Positions 21,615-33,109 of a stretch of DNA of 64,000 nucleotides are shown piece by piece. The first letter of the stretch is position 1, and each line of letters opens with the position of its first letter. The stretch is from NCBI GenBank assembly GCA_019454045.1, contig SKCR01015048.1, positions 62,001 to 126,000 on the forward strand. Direction: 5' to 3'. This DNA is from Zanthoxylum bungeanum. Taxonomy: Eukaryota > Streptophyta > Magnoliopsida > Sapindales > Rutaceae. The position numbers and the translations under genes are program-made. The notes under the pieces are model-generated. The model was not told the DNA's origin. It saw only the letters and a program-made list of their open reading frames with translations, and searched no databases.

Positions 21615-22831
21615 GGCTTTGAAAACATTAAAGGTAACTTCTTAACTTTCATGGTCAGTTCTCTTTTTTGTACATCAATTGCAGTTCGACCTGTCGCTAA
21701 GAATGGTCTCTCAAGAATGATAGGCACATCTTTGTCTTCCTCCATGTCAAGGATAATGAAATTTGCTGGGAGAATGAGTTTGTCGACTTTGACCAGCACA
21801 TCTTCAACAACACCTCTTGGAAATGCGAGCGTTCGATTAGCAAGTTGTAAAGAGACTGAGGTAGGCATTGATTCTCCAATTTGCAATTTCCTGTAAATAG
21901 AAAAAGACATCAAATTAACACTTGCACCTAAGTCACATAAAGCCTTACCGATATAATGTTCTCCAATGGTGCATGAGACTGTGAAACTGTCAGGATCTTT
22001 CAACTTCGGGGGAAGTTTCCTTTGAATGATGGCACTGTATTCTTCCGTCAATGCTACTGTCTCGTAATCTCTCAATCTCCATTTTCGTGAAAGAATGTCT
22101 TTCATGAATCTTACATAGTTGGGCATTTCTTCCAAAGCTTCTGCAAATGGAATTTTGATGTGCAGTTTTTTGAACACCTCCAGGAATCGAGCAAACTGGT
22201 TGTCCAGTTTATTTTTTTGAAGACGCTGAGGAAAAGGTGGAGGTGGAATAATCTGAACTTTTTCTTTTTCCTTTGCTTCTTTTTCCTCCATCTGTGGAAC
22301 TGCATCTTTTGAAAGTTCTTCAATTGTTGCCTTGATTCCAACATCTTTGTTGATTTTAGTACCGCTTTTCAAGGTGATGGCTTGACATTGCTCATTCCCT
22401 CGGTTCCTTGGATTTGGTTCTGTATTGCTGGGAAGATTTCCTGGCGGTCTGTAACTCTGAGCATTGGCCAGTTGTCCAATTTGATTCTCCAGTGCTTTGA
22501 TGGAAGCAGATTTGCTTTGAAATATAGCATCATATGCTACTTGTTGCTTTTTGAACATCTCTGCAATCCATTCTTTCATTTCTGGTTCTTTTTCATGTTC
22601 CTGGCCTTTGTTCTGTTGTTGGAATCTAGGTGGTGGATTATTCTTTTGCCCTGAATTGTTGCCCCATGAAAAATTGGGATGATTCCTCAACCCTGGGTTG
22701 TAGGTGTTGGAATATAGATTGTTCCCATGTCTGTTGAAATTGTTGACATAATTCACCGTCTCTTCAAGTTGGTTTGGTTCTGGTGCTCCTCCATATGGTG
22801 AACTTATGGATCCAGTGGTAAGAGTCTCCAT
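21611..22831 (-). pseudogene. G1 Gag C-terminus and aspartic protease
   Basis: A 406-codon open frame. The N-terminal part is Asn/Gln/Pro-rich (NFSWGNNSGQ, NPPPRFQQQNK), then a helical segment, an Ala/Glu/Lys-rich linker and FPQRLQKNKLDNQFARFLEVF, typical of the Gag-protease junction in Athila-like elements. The protease has CDLGASVNLMSFSIY (catalytic D-x-G-A) and, later, PIILERPFLATGRTAIDV. It would process the polyprotein. This is the best preserved part of the element. It overlaps the next frame by four bases at 21611-21614, so a shift occurs there. Confidence 0.88.
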
Positions 22832-23684
22832 GAATTTTCATATATGATCCAGCTTGGCGTTGACTACTGTAATGGCTCCAACTTCATAAATTCCTGCAAT
22901 TCTTCGATCATGCTCATTTCTGTTGGCCACAAGGAATTATTGTTGGCCATTTCATCGATTATGTCCCAGGCTTGATCTCTCATTTATCCATTAAAGCTCC
23001 TCCAGCAGCAGCATCGATTGTGGTTCTCATCAGTCCAGAAAGTCCATTATAGAAAGTTTGGACTTGAAGCCATTTTTGAATCTCATGGTGAGGACATTTC
23101 CGGAGAAAATCTTTGTACATTTCCCAAGCTTCGTAGAGAGTTTTTGAGTCTTGTTGTACAAAGGATGTGATGTCATTCCTCAGCTTTCCAGTTCTGGCTG
23201 GTGGAAAGTACATTGCAAGAAATTTGGTGGCTAAAGTGTTCCAAGTTGTGATGGAACCTGCTGGTAGTGAATGTAGCCAAGCTTTAGCTCTGTCTTTCAA
23301 GGAGTATGGAAAAACTCGCAGTCTCAATGCTTCTTCAGCTTCTCGGTTGTAATTGAAAGTGCCGCAAACTTCCAGAAAGTTACTGATGTGGGTATTAGGA
23401 TCTTCAGTTGCTTTTCCCCCAAACTGCACTGACTGCTGAATCATCTGAATTTTGATGTCACACGCATTTTCTGGTAAAAAAGGAATTAAAATACAGGAAA
23501 TGAAGCCGTCTACCACCGGAATAGTTCTGTCTCGAATGGGTATTGGTGGTGCAACTTCCAAAGGTTCAGGTTCCATGTTGACTAAAACTTCTTGGCCTTC
23601 ACGCCTTTTCCTTCTCAACTGTCTGATGGTTCTTTCAATTTCCGGGTCAAACGGTCGGAGTTCAAAGCTTCTGGTTCGTCTCAT
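22832..23684 (-). pseudogene. G1 Gag N-terminal region
   Basis: Starts at ATG 23684 with MRRTRSFELRPFDPEIERT, a widespread start of plant Athila-like Gags. The retrotransposon Gag capsid domain follows (FLEVCGTFNYN, LKDRAKAWLHSLPAGSITTW, FLAMYFPPARTGKLRNDI, WEMYKDFLRKCPHH). The frame stops at 22980. The next 150 bases continue the Gag pattern in a shifted frame and lead to the ORF at 22831. Gag forms the particle. Confidence 0.88.
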
Positions 23685-23792
23685 TTAGTTTATGAGAACC
23701 TGAAACACAAGAAAACAGAAATAATAAGTAAAAGGAAATTAGATAAAAGTATAGGTATCTAACCTCAAAACTAATAGTGAAAGATAAATAAG

Positions 23793-23810
23793 TCCCCGGC
23801 AACGGCGCCA
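23793..23810 (-). other. Primer binding site (tRNA-Asp) of G1
   Basis: The + strand TCCCCGGCAACGGCGCCA equals the 3' end of plant tRNA-Asp including CCA; the minus strand is thus the PBS TGGCGCCGTTGCCGGGGA. It lies six bases inside the 5' LTR. tRNA-Asp priming is common in Athila/Tat elements. It is not a tRNA gene, because no cloverleaf surrounds it. Confidence 0.92.
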
Positions 23811-23816
23811 AAAACT

Positions 23817-25818
23817 TGACCGGCGTAATCACACGCGGATAATGCAAGCGCAAATATCATTCAAGTAGTATAAAAAGTATCGATCCCACGAGGACTTAAT
23901 ACCTAATATATTAATTTTATGAGGTCAAATGATTACTAGTATCTAACAGGTTGATTGATTGATTTGAAATGGTGATGATTTTGAATTTAAAAAAACAAGT
24001 AAATAAAATTGCACGAAAGTAGGTTTAAGAAAATTCAATATTAAGAAACTATATAGGGTTGTGAATCTTTCTATTATCTTTTAAAAGATGAAGTGGTTAT
24101 TTCATGTTTGTGTAATAAATCGGTTTACTAACCTAGAACACGAAATTATGCGTAAGCCTCTGTAGATGGTCAGACGTAAATACCCAGTATAACCCAATTG
24201 AATCATATGTCTATGTCAACCAAATTACCAGAATTCATTAAGTTTAAGTTCCAATTATGGCTACCCCCGCCCGACAAGTATATGTCTATCCTATAAGGAA
24301 ATCTATTAAAGGGTTATCTATCCTCAAGGAAGATCATGGGCTACTAAGTCTAAGGCTGAAACCTAAAATTCATTTGTGAAGTTTATTTTAAATTTACCAG
24401 ATCAATCTTATTAGTGGCCAATTAACAAGACGCATTAAGTTTAAGACTTAATAAGTAAACCTTTAAATTACCCAAACTATAAAATAACCCATTATAAACC
24501 AGTGATATTAGAATTCATCACAACCCTAGATAACTAACTTAGTTACGACACATAATTAGGGCTAGTAAAAACTTAAAAGTAAAAGACATAAATAAAATGC
24601 TGAAAAGTAAATAAATAAAATCACAATAAAAGAAAATGTTAGGGCTAGAGGATCTACTTTTATCACTACTATTTTAGATATCTCCCTTAATATAATATAT
24701 TAACTTGTGTGATATTACCAACCAGCCATATAGGCGGTAACCTGATTAAGTCAAATTAAGTCCATAAACCAGCCATATAGGCGGACATTACCAACCGACC
24801 AATCAGGCGGTATCATTGCTTAGTCAGATTAAACCATTTTATAATAATTACCAACCGGTCAATATAGCGGTATCCTCATTAAGTCAAATTTTAAATAGTG
24901 AATATATTATAATTAGGGAGATTAATCTATATAGCAGTAATAAAAGTTTTACCTTTCACCATAACAGTGGGAAGTTACCTCCTCATGACTGAATAGTAAA
25001 GACTGAAAAAGTAAAGAAAGTAAATTATTATTACTGAACGTAATTAAAATTAATTACAAAAATGAAATTTAAAGAAAACTAGATATAAAAATCCCTATTT
25101 ACATCAGAGAATTCAGAGAGGAAGGTACATCTGAAATCAGAAAAATGAGCTGAATTTATAGGCCTCGGTAGGCTCCTCGTGTCGCGACGCGCCACGTGTC
25201 AACTTTCGGTTGGCTGTTTCAGATTCTTATCCGATGACGTGGCGATGTGGATAATTGACTCAATAATTATGCTGACATGGCAGTGACGTGGCGATGATGT
25301 GGCGATGATGTGGTGACATGTGGCGAAAGTGATTGTCGGCACCGTAGGATTGCGACACATGGCACGCTGTGATTGGCTGATGATGATGTGGCGGTGACGT
25401 GGCGAGTTGACTCGGTCAGCTGCTGATGTGGACGATGATATGTCAGACACGCGGGATGACACGTGGCGAAATGTGGTGATGGCGATTGTCGACACCATAG
25501 GATGATGACACATAGCACGACACACGTTAGCAGATCGGCTGTGATATTGACACGTGGAGGCGCACGTTAGGAAGTCAAACTTTTCAGATTCTGACACGTG
25601 TCCCCCGGCGCATGTTAGCAGCTCATGGCGCATGTTAGGTGTCGCGACGCCGAAGGCTTGCGCGTCGTTATGCGCAAAATTACCAAATTGCTCTTTTGTC
25701 CGTTTTTCACTGTTTTGGCCCCAAATCACCTCCAGAGAGTTCTGAAACTTTATTGATCTACAAAATAACACAAAACACATCAAAATATTCACAAAACTGA
25801 AAAAACTATACAAAATAT
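23817..25818 (-). mobile_element. G1 5' LTR (outer end truncated)
   Basis: Pairs with 13527-15550 with many small differences, so the insertion is not young. It contains the CCAACC repeat array (24719-24880), a degraded TATA (25091-25102) and the ACGT-core cluster (25225-25600). The last 43 or so bases, including the TG terminus, are missing; after ...CTATACAAAATAT the sequence changes to A3 leader. GTCGCGAC occurs at 25181 and 25641. Confidence 0.88.
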
Positions 25819-26296
25819 ACAAACTTTATTAATTCAATTTAAAGTGTAATAGGCATAATTAATCAATTAATCTAATATTTCTAAGACACTAATTAATCCA
25901 ATTAATCATATTTAATTTCAAATTCATGTCCAACACAAAATTGAAGCATAATAAACTCATTCCAACTTGCTCAAGTTCTCGGCAATTGCATAAAATAACA
26001 TTCAATTTTGATTTCAATCCAATTAAATCAACAATCAATAATCATTTCATGCAGTTAACATATCCATTGTCAAAATCAAAATTTACCATGAGTGTTTTCT
26101 AGGGTATAGTATTCGGCCTTGCATAAGGAATTAGAGATTTTTGATCCAATCAATTTTTCTCAAATCCAATGATGCACAAATCCAATTCATCATCATATAA
26201 ATACAATTACACAATCAATTTAGGTAAATCAAGCTCCAAGCAAAAAATCCCAAATTAAAGTCCATAAACCCTAGATTTTGAAATCAAGTTTGGGTG
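25819..26296 (-). other. A3 leader remnant
   Basis: Similar to the A2 leader near 7300-7797 and to the inverse of the A1 leader near 480-900. Non-coding. It abuts the truncated G1 LTR, so a deletion removed A3 pol upstream of RNase H along with the G1 LTR terminus. Confidence 0.7.
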
Positions 26297-26309
26297 GCTC
26301 TTGATACCA
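26297..26309 (-). other. Primer binding site of A3
   Basis: The minus strand reads TGGTATCAAGAGC, one base from the LTR end at 26311; the same form as in A2. Confidence 0.85.
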
Positions 26310-26310
26310 T

Positions 26311-29300
26311 TGATAGTGTCTCTTAGACTTGCCCAAGGATCCTAAACATGATTCTAGTGTGAATTTACCAAAGAAAGTTGCGGAATACTTACATTGGTTG
26401 GTTGAAGTTCAAAATTTTTCCATGGATGTGGAAGCTCCAAGCTTGATGTTGAGTTAAAAACTATAGGGTGACTTTCCCTATCACCTTCTTTTAACTCTTG
26501 ATGTGCTAGCTAGCTTGAAATTTTGCAACAAAATTCCAATGGAGAGAAGGAAGGTCACGATTTTTGGTGGGAGAAGAGAGAGGAATAGTAGTTTCTAAAA
26601 CTTGTTTCCAAAACCAATTAGTTTCTAAAACTTGGTTTGTGTGTTGATAAATGGTTTTCATTAAATGATGCCAACTACTCACATCAACTTGTCAAACAAT
26701 TGATGTAAGTCAAGTGGGTCCCACCACTTTGAATTTAAAATTCAAGTTGGCTTACACAACACTCTTTGGGCCCGATTTCGTTTAATCCGACTAAACGAAT
26801 TTTCCGTCGCGACGTAATTAAATCCAATTTAATTAAATAATAATGCCTAGAAAAATTATTACGAAAGTCGCTTACGAATTAATTCCAAATTAATTTGTTC
26901 GCTTGAATTGAAATCCAATTTTAAATCCGTATTGAAATCCAATTTCAATTAATATATCAGATATATTATTTTAGTCCAATTAAATAAATTAAATAGTAAA
27001 ATCCAATTTAACTATTAAATTACTTTGGCCATTAATTCCAAATTAATCGCGTTCTCTCTTCTAGACGAATTTAATCCCAGTAAATTCTTATCGTAATTAA
27101 TCCAAAATTAATTTTCACTCTTAATTAATCCCAGATTAATTCCGTTCGAGTCAAATGTCATCGGTGAATCTTTTGGAAGCGACCCAAGATATCTCTGGAT
27201 ATGTTGGTAGTAAATACGGTCATCGGACTATCTGAACACGTGCGTACCCGGTACCACGTTCTTACCAATTTACAAGACATGGTTGGCTTCTAGCAAAGCA
27301 CCATACCTACCCAATTCTCCAAAAATATATTCAACATGGAATATTTATAATCTGTATCAGGAGTAGTATACTATGTATTGCGTATTACGATCCATTATCG
27401 GATGTCACAGGCTAGGCCTAGGGCTGGAATTGTGTCTGTCCCGTGCGAAGCATATTTCAGATCACTAGCAACTAGTCTCTGTAATCAGATAATCATGACC
27501 TAGTCATACTATCCCGATAGCTGTAGCATTTAAGAGTACTAGTTATGTATCCATGCGTGATCATCATCTCCATATGACTGAAGTGATACTTGATGAGTGG
27601 TAATTATATCACTATTTCCCACTCATTTAACTTAATATTTTTTATAGATTCATGAGTTTTGTGAATATTTTGATTTGTTTTGTGTTATTTTGTAGATAAA
27701 AAAAGTTTCAGGACTCTCTGGAGGTGATTTGGGGCCAAAACAGTGAAAACAAACAAAATGGATATTTGGTAATTTTGCGTGTCGCGACGCGCAAGCCTTT
27801 GGCGTCGCGACGCCTAACATGCGCCAAGAGCAGCTAACGTGCGACGGGGGACACATGTCAGAATCTGAAAATGTTTGACTTGCTAACGTGCGCCTGCCAC
27901 GTGTCAACATCACAGCCCATCCGCTAACGTGCTCTGTGCCACGTGTCATCATCCTATGGTGCCGACAATCACCTTCACCATGTGTCACCCACATCGCCAC
28001 ATCAGCGGAAGACCGAGTCAAAATTGTCAAGTCACCGCCATGTCATCATCAACCAATCATCGCATGCCACGTGTCATCATCCTATGGTGCCGACAATCCA
28101 CATCGCCACGTCATTGCCATATCATCGCCACATCAACATAATCATTGAGTTGCCAACCGCCTTGCCAAGTGTCACCTTATCACCTTATCCAGATTGCTAT
28201 GTGTCATCACCTCCGCAAGCCATGCGGCAAATTCAGTTCGAGATTTCAGTTTCAGATGTACCTTATTCTCTGAATTCTCTGATGTAAATAGGGAGTTTTA
28301 TATCTAGTTTTCTTTAAATTTCAGTTTTGTAATTATTTTTAATTACGTTCTGTAATAATAATTTACTTTCTTTACTTTTTTAGTCTTTATTATTCAGCTA
28401 TGAGGAGGTAACTTCCCACTTCTATGGTGAAAGGTAAAACTTTTATTACTGCTATTTAGATTAATCTCCCTAATTATAATATATTCACTATTTAAAATTT
28501 GACTTAATGAGGATACCGCTATATTGGCCGGTTGGTAATCATTTATAATCTGGTTTTAATCTGACTAAGCATGGATACCGTCTGGTTAGTCGGTTGGTAA
28601 TTTCCGCCTATATGGCTGGTTTATGGACTTAATTTGACTTAATCAGGTTACCGCCTATATGGCTGGTTGGTAGTATCACACAAGTTAATATATTATATTA
28701 AATGAGATATCTAAAATAGTAGTGATAAAAGTAGATCCTCTAGCCCTAGCATTTTCTTTTATTGTGATTTTTTTTATTTACTTTTCAACATTTTGTTTTA
28801 TGTCTTTTACTTTTAATTTTTTACTAGCCCTAGTTATGTGTCCTAACTAAGTTAGTTATCTAGGGTTGTGATGAATTCTAATATCACAGGTTTATAAGAG
28901 GTTATTTTTTAGTTTGGGTAATTTAAAGGTTTACTTATTAAGTCTTAAGCTTAATGCGTCTTGTTAATTGGCCACTAATAAGATTGATCTGGTAAATCTA
29001 AAATAAACTTGACAAAGGAATTTTAGGTTTCAGCCTTTGACTTAGTAGCCCACGATCTTCATTGATGATAGATAACCCTTTAATAGATTGGAACTTAAAC
29101 TTAATGAATCCAGGTAATTTGGTTGACATAGATATATGGTTCAATTGGGTTAAACTGGGTATTTGTGTCTGACCATCGACAGAGGCTTTTGCATAATTTC
29201 GTGTTCCAGGTTAGTAAACTGATATATTACACAAAAATGAAATAACCATTTCATCTTTAAAATGATATTGGAAGAAAACCCTGTATAGTTTTATAAATTT

Positions 29301-30120
29301 GAATTTTCCTCAACCTACTTTTGCGCAAATTTATTTACTTATTTTTAAATTTAAAATCATCACCATTCCCAATCAATCAATCAACCTATTAGATACTAGT
29401 AATCATTTGACCTCACAAAATTAATAGATTAGGTATTAAGTCCTCGTAGGATCGATACTTTTTATACTACTTGAACGATACGTGCGCTTGCGTTATACGC
29501 GTGTGATTACGCACCGACCAATACTTCCATCTTGACATCACACCCAATACACTACGATTCTCAGTATACCCAAAAGAGGCGTACACAGAACCTGTTAAAG
29601 CTCCGGATGACCAAAACCAAAGTATACTGATTGTCGCAAGTATTAGTTATGCAAGTCTTAGGTTAAGACAACATACACCTACCCTGATTCGAATTCCCAT
29701 AGACATATAGTCATATTACCAATGGGATTTCGAGGGGTCTATCCAGAACGAAGCTGTTATTGGTCTAACAGCTAACAGAATCTCCTATCACACTTGCATA
29801 AGTATCCTATACTTAAATATATGAGAACTATGTCGTTAAGCTTCCATAACGCGCACAAGTGTAATACTAGTCTATTCCGTATTATCGATGTCCAGTCTCG
29901 ATAATACTACGACTAAGGATATTTAATGATTAAACCATTCGTGGATTAATACTGTCTCATATCTTATTAATCTGGTACTAATCATATTGACTTTTATCAT
30001 TTACCAAGTAATCCAATTACAAAATGATAAACTAGCAATTTCCTTTGTCACATAGTTAATTTGTACAAAAATACCATGTCTTTTAAAAATAGTGATGTTA
30101 TGGGTCATAATTGTCCAACA
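26311..30120 (-). mobile_element. A3 5' LTR, split by a gypsy solo LTR
   Basis: The LTR occupies 26311-27590 and 29526-30120 (about 1875 bp without the insert), against 1849 bp for the 3' LTR at 11135-12983. It ends in ...TTGTCCAACA at 30120, followed by the target duplication TATAT. The hairpin chain lies at about 26770-27150. The ORF at 30001-30246 crosses its outer boundary and is not a gene. Confidence 0.88.
27591..29520 (+). mobile_element. Solo LTR of the G (Athila-like) family, TSD ATACT
   Basis: A 1930-bp complete LTR, TGATGAGTGG...CCGACCA, with the perfect 5-bp duplication ATACT at 27586-27590 and 29521-29525. The uninterrupted site is visible in the other A3 LTR near 12385. It is + oriented, opposite to G1. 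No internal region remains, so it arose by LTR-LTR recombination. It carries the ACGT-core cluster (about 27840-28210), two GTCGCGAC sites (27781, 27804) and the tandem repeats (about 28500-28670). Confidence 0.95.
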
Positions 30121-30125
30121 TATAT

Positions 30126-32363
30126 AGGGAAAAATCGAGGATGAATCGGAGTTTGGAAACTCAAAATGGGAGAAAATCGATTCATGCGCATCGCGCGTAG
30201 CATCCGCACAAGCATAAAGCTTGACTTGCGCAAGTGCATGATGCATACGCTGATTTCTCTGCTTCTTTTATTTTCATCAGCTCTCTTTCCAAAGAGTTAA
30301 TGGAAATTGGGATTTTAATCCAATATACTTCCAACTTTTCCTAAACATTTCCAAACACATAAAATTTAATTTTTAACATTAAAACCAACATCAACACATT
30401 TTATATAACAAACATACATATATTCTAAATACATATATGTATTTTTGAATTAAAAAAAAACAAATTAGAATCTCACAAAGAAGCAACTCTTAAATAGTTT
30501 CAGATCACTTAAAGGTGGTCAAGTGATTCTAGAATGGTAGTCATAGCTCCAAGCTTTTATCTAGAGTTCTAAACTCAAATTTTATGTTCATGTCCAATAT
30601 AAACATATCTGGCCTAATTACAAGCATATTGTGTTTATGCTTCCAAAGCATTCATACACAATTTATTAACCTAATTTCAACTTCAAGTTATTTTATTATG
30701 TATCAAATAAAAAAAAATATAGTTTATTAGAGAATATCAAACTTACATAATAAGCTTGAACCACAGATCTAATTTGCTTTCCCTTGTTAAAAAATGTAGA
30801 AAACTTACAAAACTTCTCTCAACACTTCTTTATACTAATTTTTCAAATGCTTTTATCTTATACTTGCTTAAGTTTGTCTTTAATAGTCAAGCTTATGCAA
30901 TTCTTAATTAATAAAAGTTCTAATTAATTTTTAGGTGGGCTTAATCAAATTTGTCACAATATATATAATTAAGTTTGACTAATCACCATTATCTACTACT
31001 TTTATTCAATCCAATTAAATCTAGACAAAGTTTAACCAATTGATTAGCTCATTGTCTACCACTTTGATTTAATCCAATTAAATCAAGCCAAATACACTTA
31101 TTATTACATATTATGTAATTAACAAAATATCCTCTAATGATAGAGATATTTAGAAAATTACAACAAAATCCTTATGTATTTATTTATTTAACTATTAAAT
31201 AAATTTGGATTAATCCAATTGGGTTAAAGTAAATAATTAATATTTTTCAAAAACACTTAATTATTTTAATTGATGATTATAATATCAAATATTATTTATT
31301 ATCAAACATTATCGACTACCCAAGTGGTTAACGAGTACACTTCATATTGTAGGACTTTCTAAGTCAAGACACGTTCTTCATATAAGTCTAGCTTATATGA
31401 ACGTAGTTCGGCCACCTCCGAATTTGCAAAGAACAAGAGTGACCTTTCTGAACTATACAAGTCGAGGTCATCATATATGTTTAACAATCCCTTCGTTGTT
31501 GGCTATCCGAGTTATGTTTAAGAAACATAGATTACATCGTCAAGTTTCTAAGACGCACATCTCATATTGTCGACATGTCCACGATTCTTGTCAACTGATC
31601 AGAACACCAATTCTGATATATGCGATCAACCATGTGTGATCAGCTTTGGCCAAAGTCTTTGGAATCGTGACTTACTCACCTGAATAACTTAACCCCGTAT
31701 GGTACATATACAGGCTGACGGATCCTATCTTGATACGAACTTGATTAACGAGTGTATAGGTCCACACCCAACGGACATCTAACAGTCATAACATGAAAGG
31801 TATCTAACATATATGGCATCAAAGTGTGGAGGATCACACACAAAATCAATACTATAATATAGTCAAAGGATCACATATGCTACTTGACTCGATGAGATTC
31901 CTATTAACGGTGGTGTGTACTTCCAACTATTAGGAATCACTTGTCAGTCATTCAGTATTCGCTCCAATGAATACCCACATGTCTATATCGGCTTCCCTTG
32001 CTCATGGTACATTGAGTTAGACTATTGGAACTCCAATTTTAATATACGACATGTGCTAGTCTTATAGGTTATATGAATTCGACTATATTCCAAAACCAAC
32101 GACTAGAAATATTTACTTTTAGAATATTTTATAATTGTAATATTATCCCAATGTCGGACCACTCAGTGTCCAGTATTATTACATGGCTATTCTAAGGTCG
32201 ATGTCATTCTCAGCATAATTATATATCAAACTAATATGCATTATGATAAAATAATTACCATTAACAAAGGTTGAATTGAAAATATAGTTATTTTATCAAT
32301 AAATAATAAAATATCATGTATAATACATTATTCGGATTGACGCTTCAATCACCAACTCCAACA
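30126..32363 (-). mobile_element. Copia element B1, 3' LTR, right fragment
   Basis: Continues the B LTR broken at 11134: GAAAATCGAGG...CGGAGTTTGGAAACTC matches 33250-33290. It ends ...CCAACTCCAACA at 32363. Together with 11000-11134 it gives a 2373-bp LTR. It contains two TGATTTAATCCAATTAAATC-type palindromes near 31005 and 31065 and a TTTGGCCAAAG palindrome near 31645. No genes. Confidence 0.88.
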
Positions 32364-32984
32364 AAATCCCACTTGCCTAGTGTCAATCCGGATGGTACCG
32401 AATTCCAATCTCCTCTAAATATTTTTCGAATAACTTATGAGGTAAGGCCTTAGTAAGCAGGTTTGCTATGTTGTCCTCTCCTTGAACCTTAAAGACCATT
32501 ATGTCATTTTCTTCAATAATTTATCTACTCACGCGATATTTCCTTTCCACTTGTTTAGATTTGGAATGTGCTCTTGGATCTTTAGCATGCACAATGGCTC
32601 CGCTATTATCACAGTACAGTGGGATCATATTCGCAATACTAGGCACAATGCCAAGTTTTGTAACAAAATTTATAATCCAAACAGCTTCTTTAGCAGCATC
32701 CGAAGTAGCTATAAATTTCACCTTGGGGTGGAATCAGCTGTAAAGCCTTGCATTGAACATCGCCAACTAACAGCACCGCCATTAAGGGTAAATATGTATC
32801 TAGATGTAGACTTTCTATCATCCGGATCTCCCTGGAAATCGAAGTTTGTATAACTTTTAACTTGTAGCTCATCTTCTCCATAAATTAGAAACTTATATTT
32901 AGTACCCTTAAGATATTTCAGGATATATTTCACGACTATCCAATGATCATTACCCGGATCAGATTGATATCGACTAGTCACACT
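32364..32984 (-). pseudogene. B1 RNase H and RT C-terminus
   Basis: Minus-strand copia RNase H: EFKFIATSDAAKEAVWI-like and LYCDNSGAIVHAKDPRAHSKSK (32521-32721). In another frame (32718-33047) are HWIVVKYILKYLKGTKYKFLIYGEDEL and DDRKSTSRYIFTLNGG, the standard block between RT and RNase H. The purine-rich stretch next to the LTR (minus strand AAGTGGGATTT) is the PPT. The frame is shifted at about 32720. Solo LTR B3 interrupts it at 32985 and it resumes at 63086. Confidence 0.88.
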
Positions 32985-33109
32985 TATTGGAGTTGGTACT
33001 TGGAGTGCCAATCCGAATAATATATTATATATTTTATTACTTATCAATAAAATAACTAAATTTTCATTTCATACCTTATCAATGGTAATGTCATTATGCA
33101 TATTAGATT
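32985..33109 (+). mobile_element. Solo LTR B3, left fragment
   Basis: Plus-oriented start of a B-family LTR (TATTGGAGTTGGTAC; the terminal TG has mutated to TA). It is preceded by the duplication ACACT (32980-32984) and cut after 125 bp by B2, whose target duplication AGATT is at 33105-33109. It continues at 60879. Confidence 0.88.

Larger units (their letters stand above)
13527..25818 (-). mobile_element. Ty3/gypsy Athila-like element G1 with captured LOG gene
   Basis: A minus-strand gypsy element of about 12.3 kb: 3' LTR (13527-15550), PPT, 3' region with a captured LOG-type gene and an extra ORF, integrase, RNase H, RT, protease and gag (to 23684), a tRNA-Asp PBS (23793-23810) and the 5' LTR (23817-25818). 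The order PR-RT-RH-IN is that of Ty3/gypsy. The tRNA-Asp PBS, the FMDDF catalytic box and the long 3' region fit the Athila/Tat branch. The outer end of the 5' LTR lacks about 43 bp, so no target duplication can be confirmed. Confidence 0.88.
11135..30120 (-). mobile_element. Copia element A3 (host of G1 and a gypsy solo LTR)
   Basis: A minus-strand copia element bounded by TG...CA LTRs and a 5-bp target duplication TATAT (11130-11134 and 30121-30125). Left to right it contains the 3' LTR (11135-12983), an RNase H remnant, the inserted gypsy element G1, part of the leader, a PBS and the 5' LTR, itself split by a solo LTR. The rest of pol is deleted next to G1. The duplication and continuity of the B1 LTR on both sides make the boundaries secure. 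Confidence 0.88.

Noticed and set aside
23793..23810. tRNA-Asp gene
   Set aside because: Only the 18 bases of the tRNA 3' end including CCA are present, at the position of a PBS; no cloverleaf or upstream tRNA sequence.
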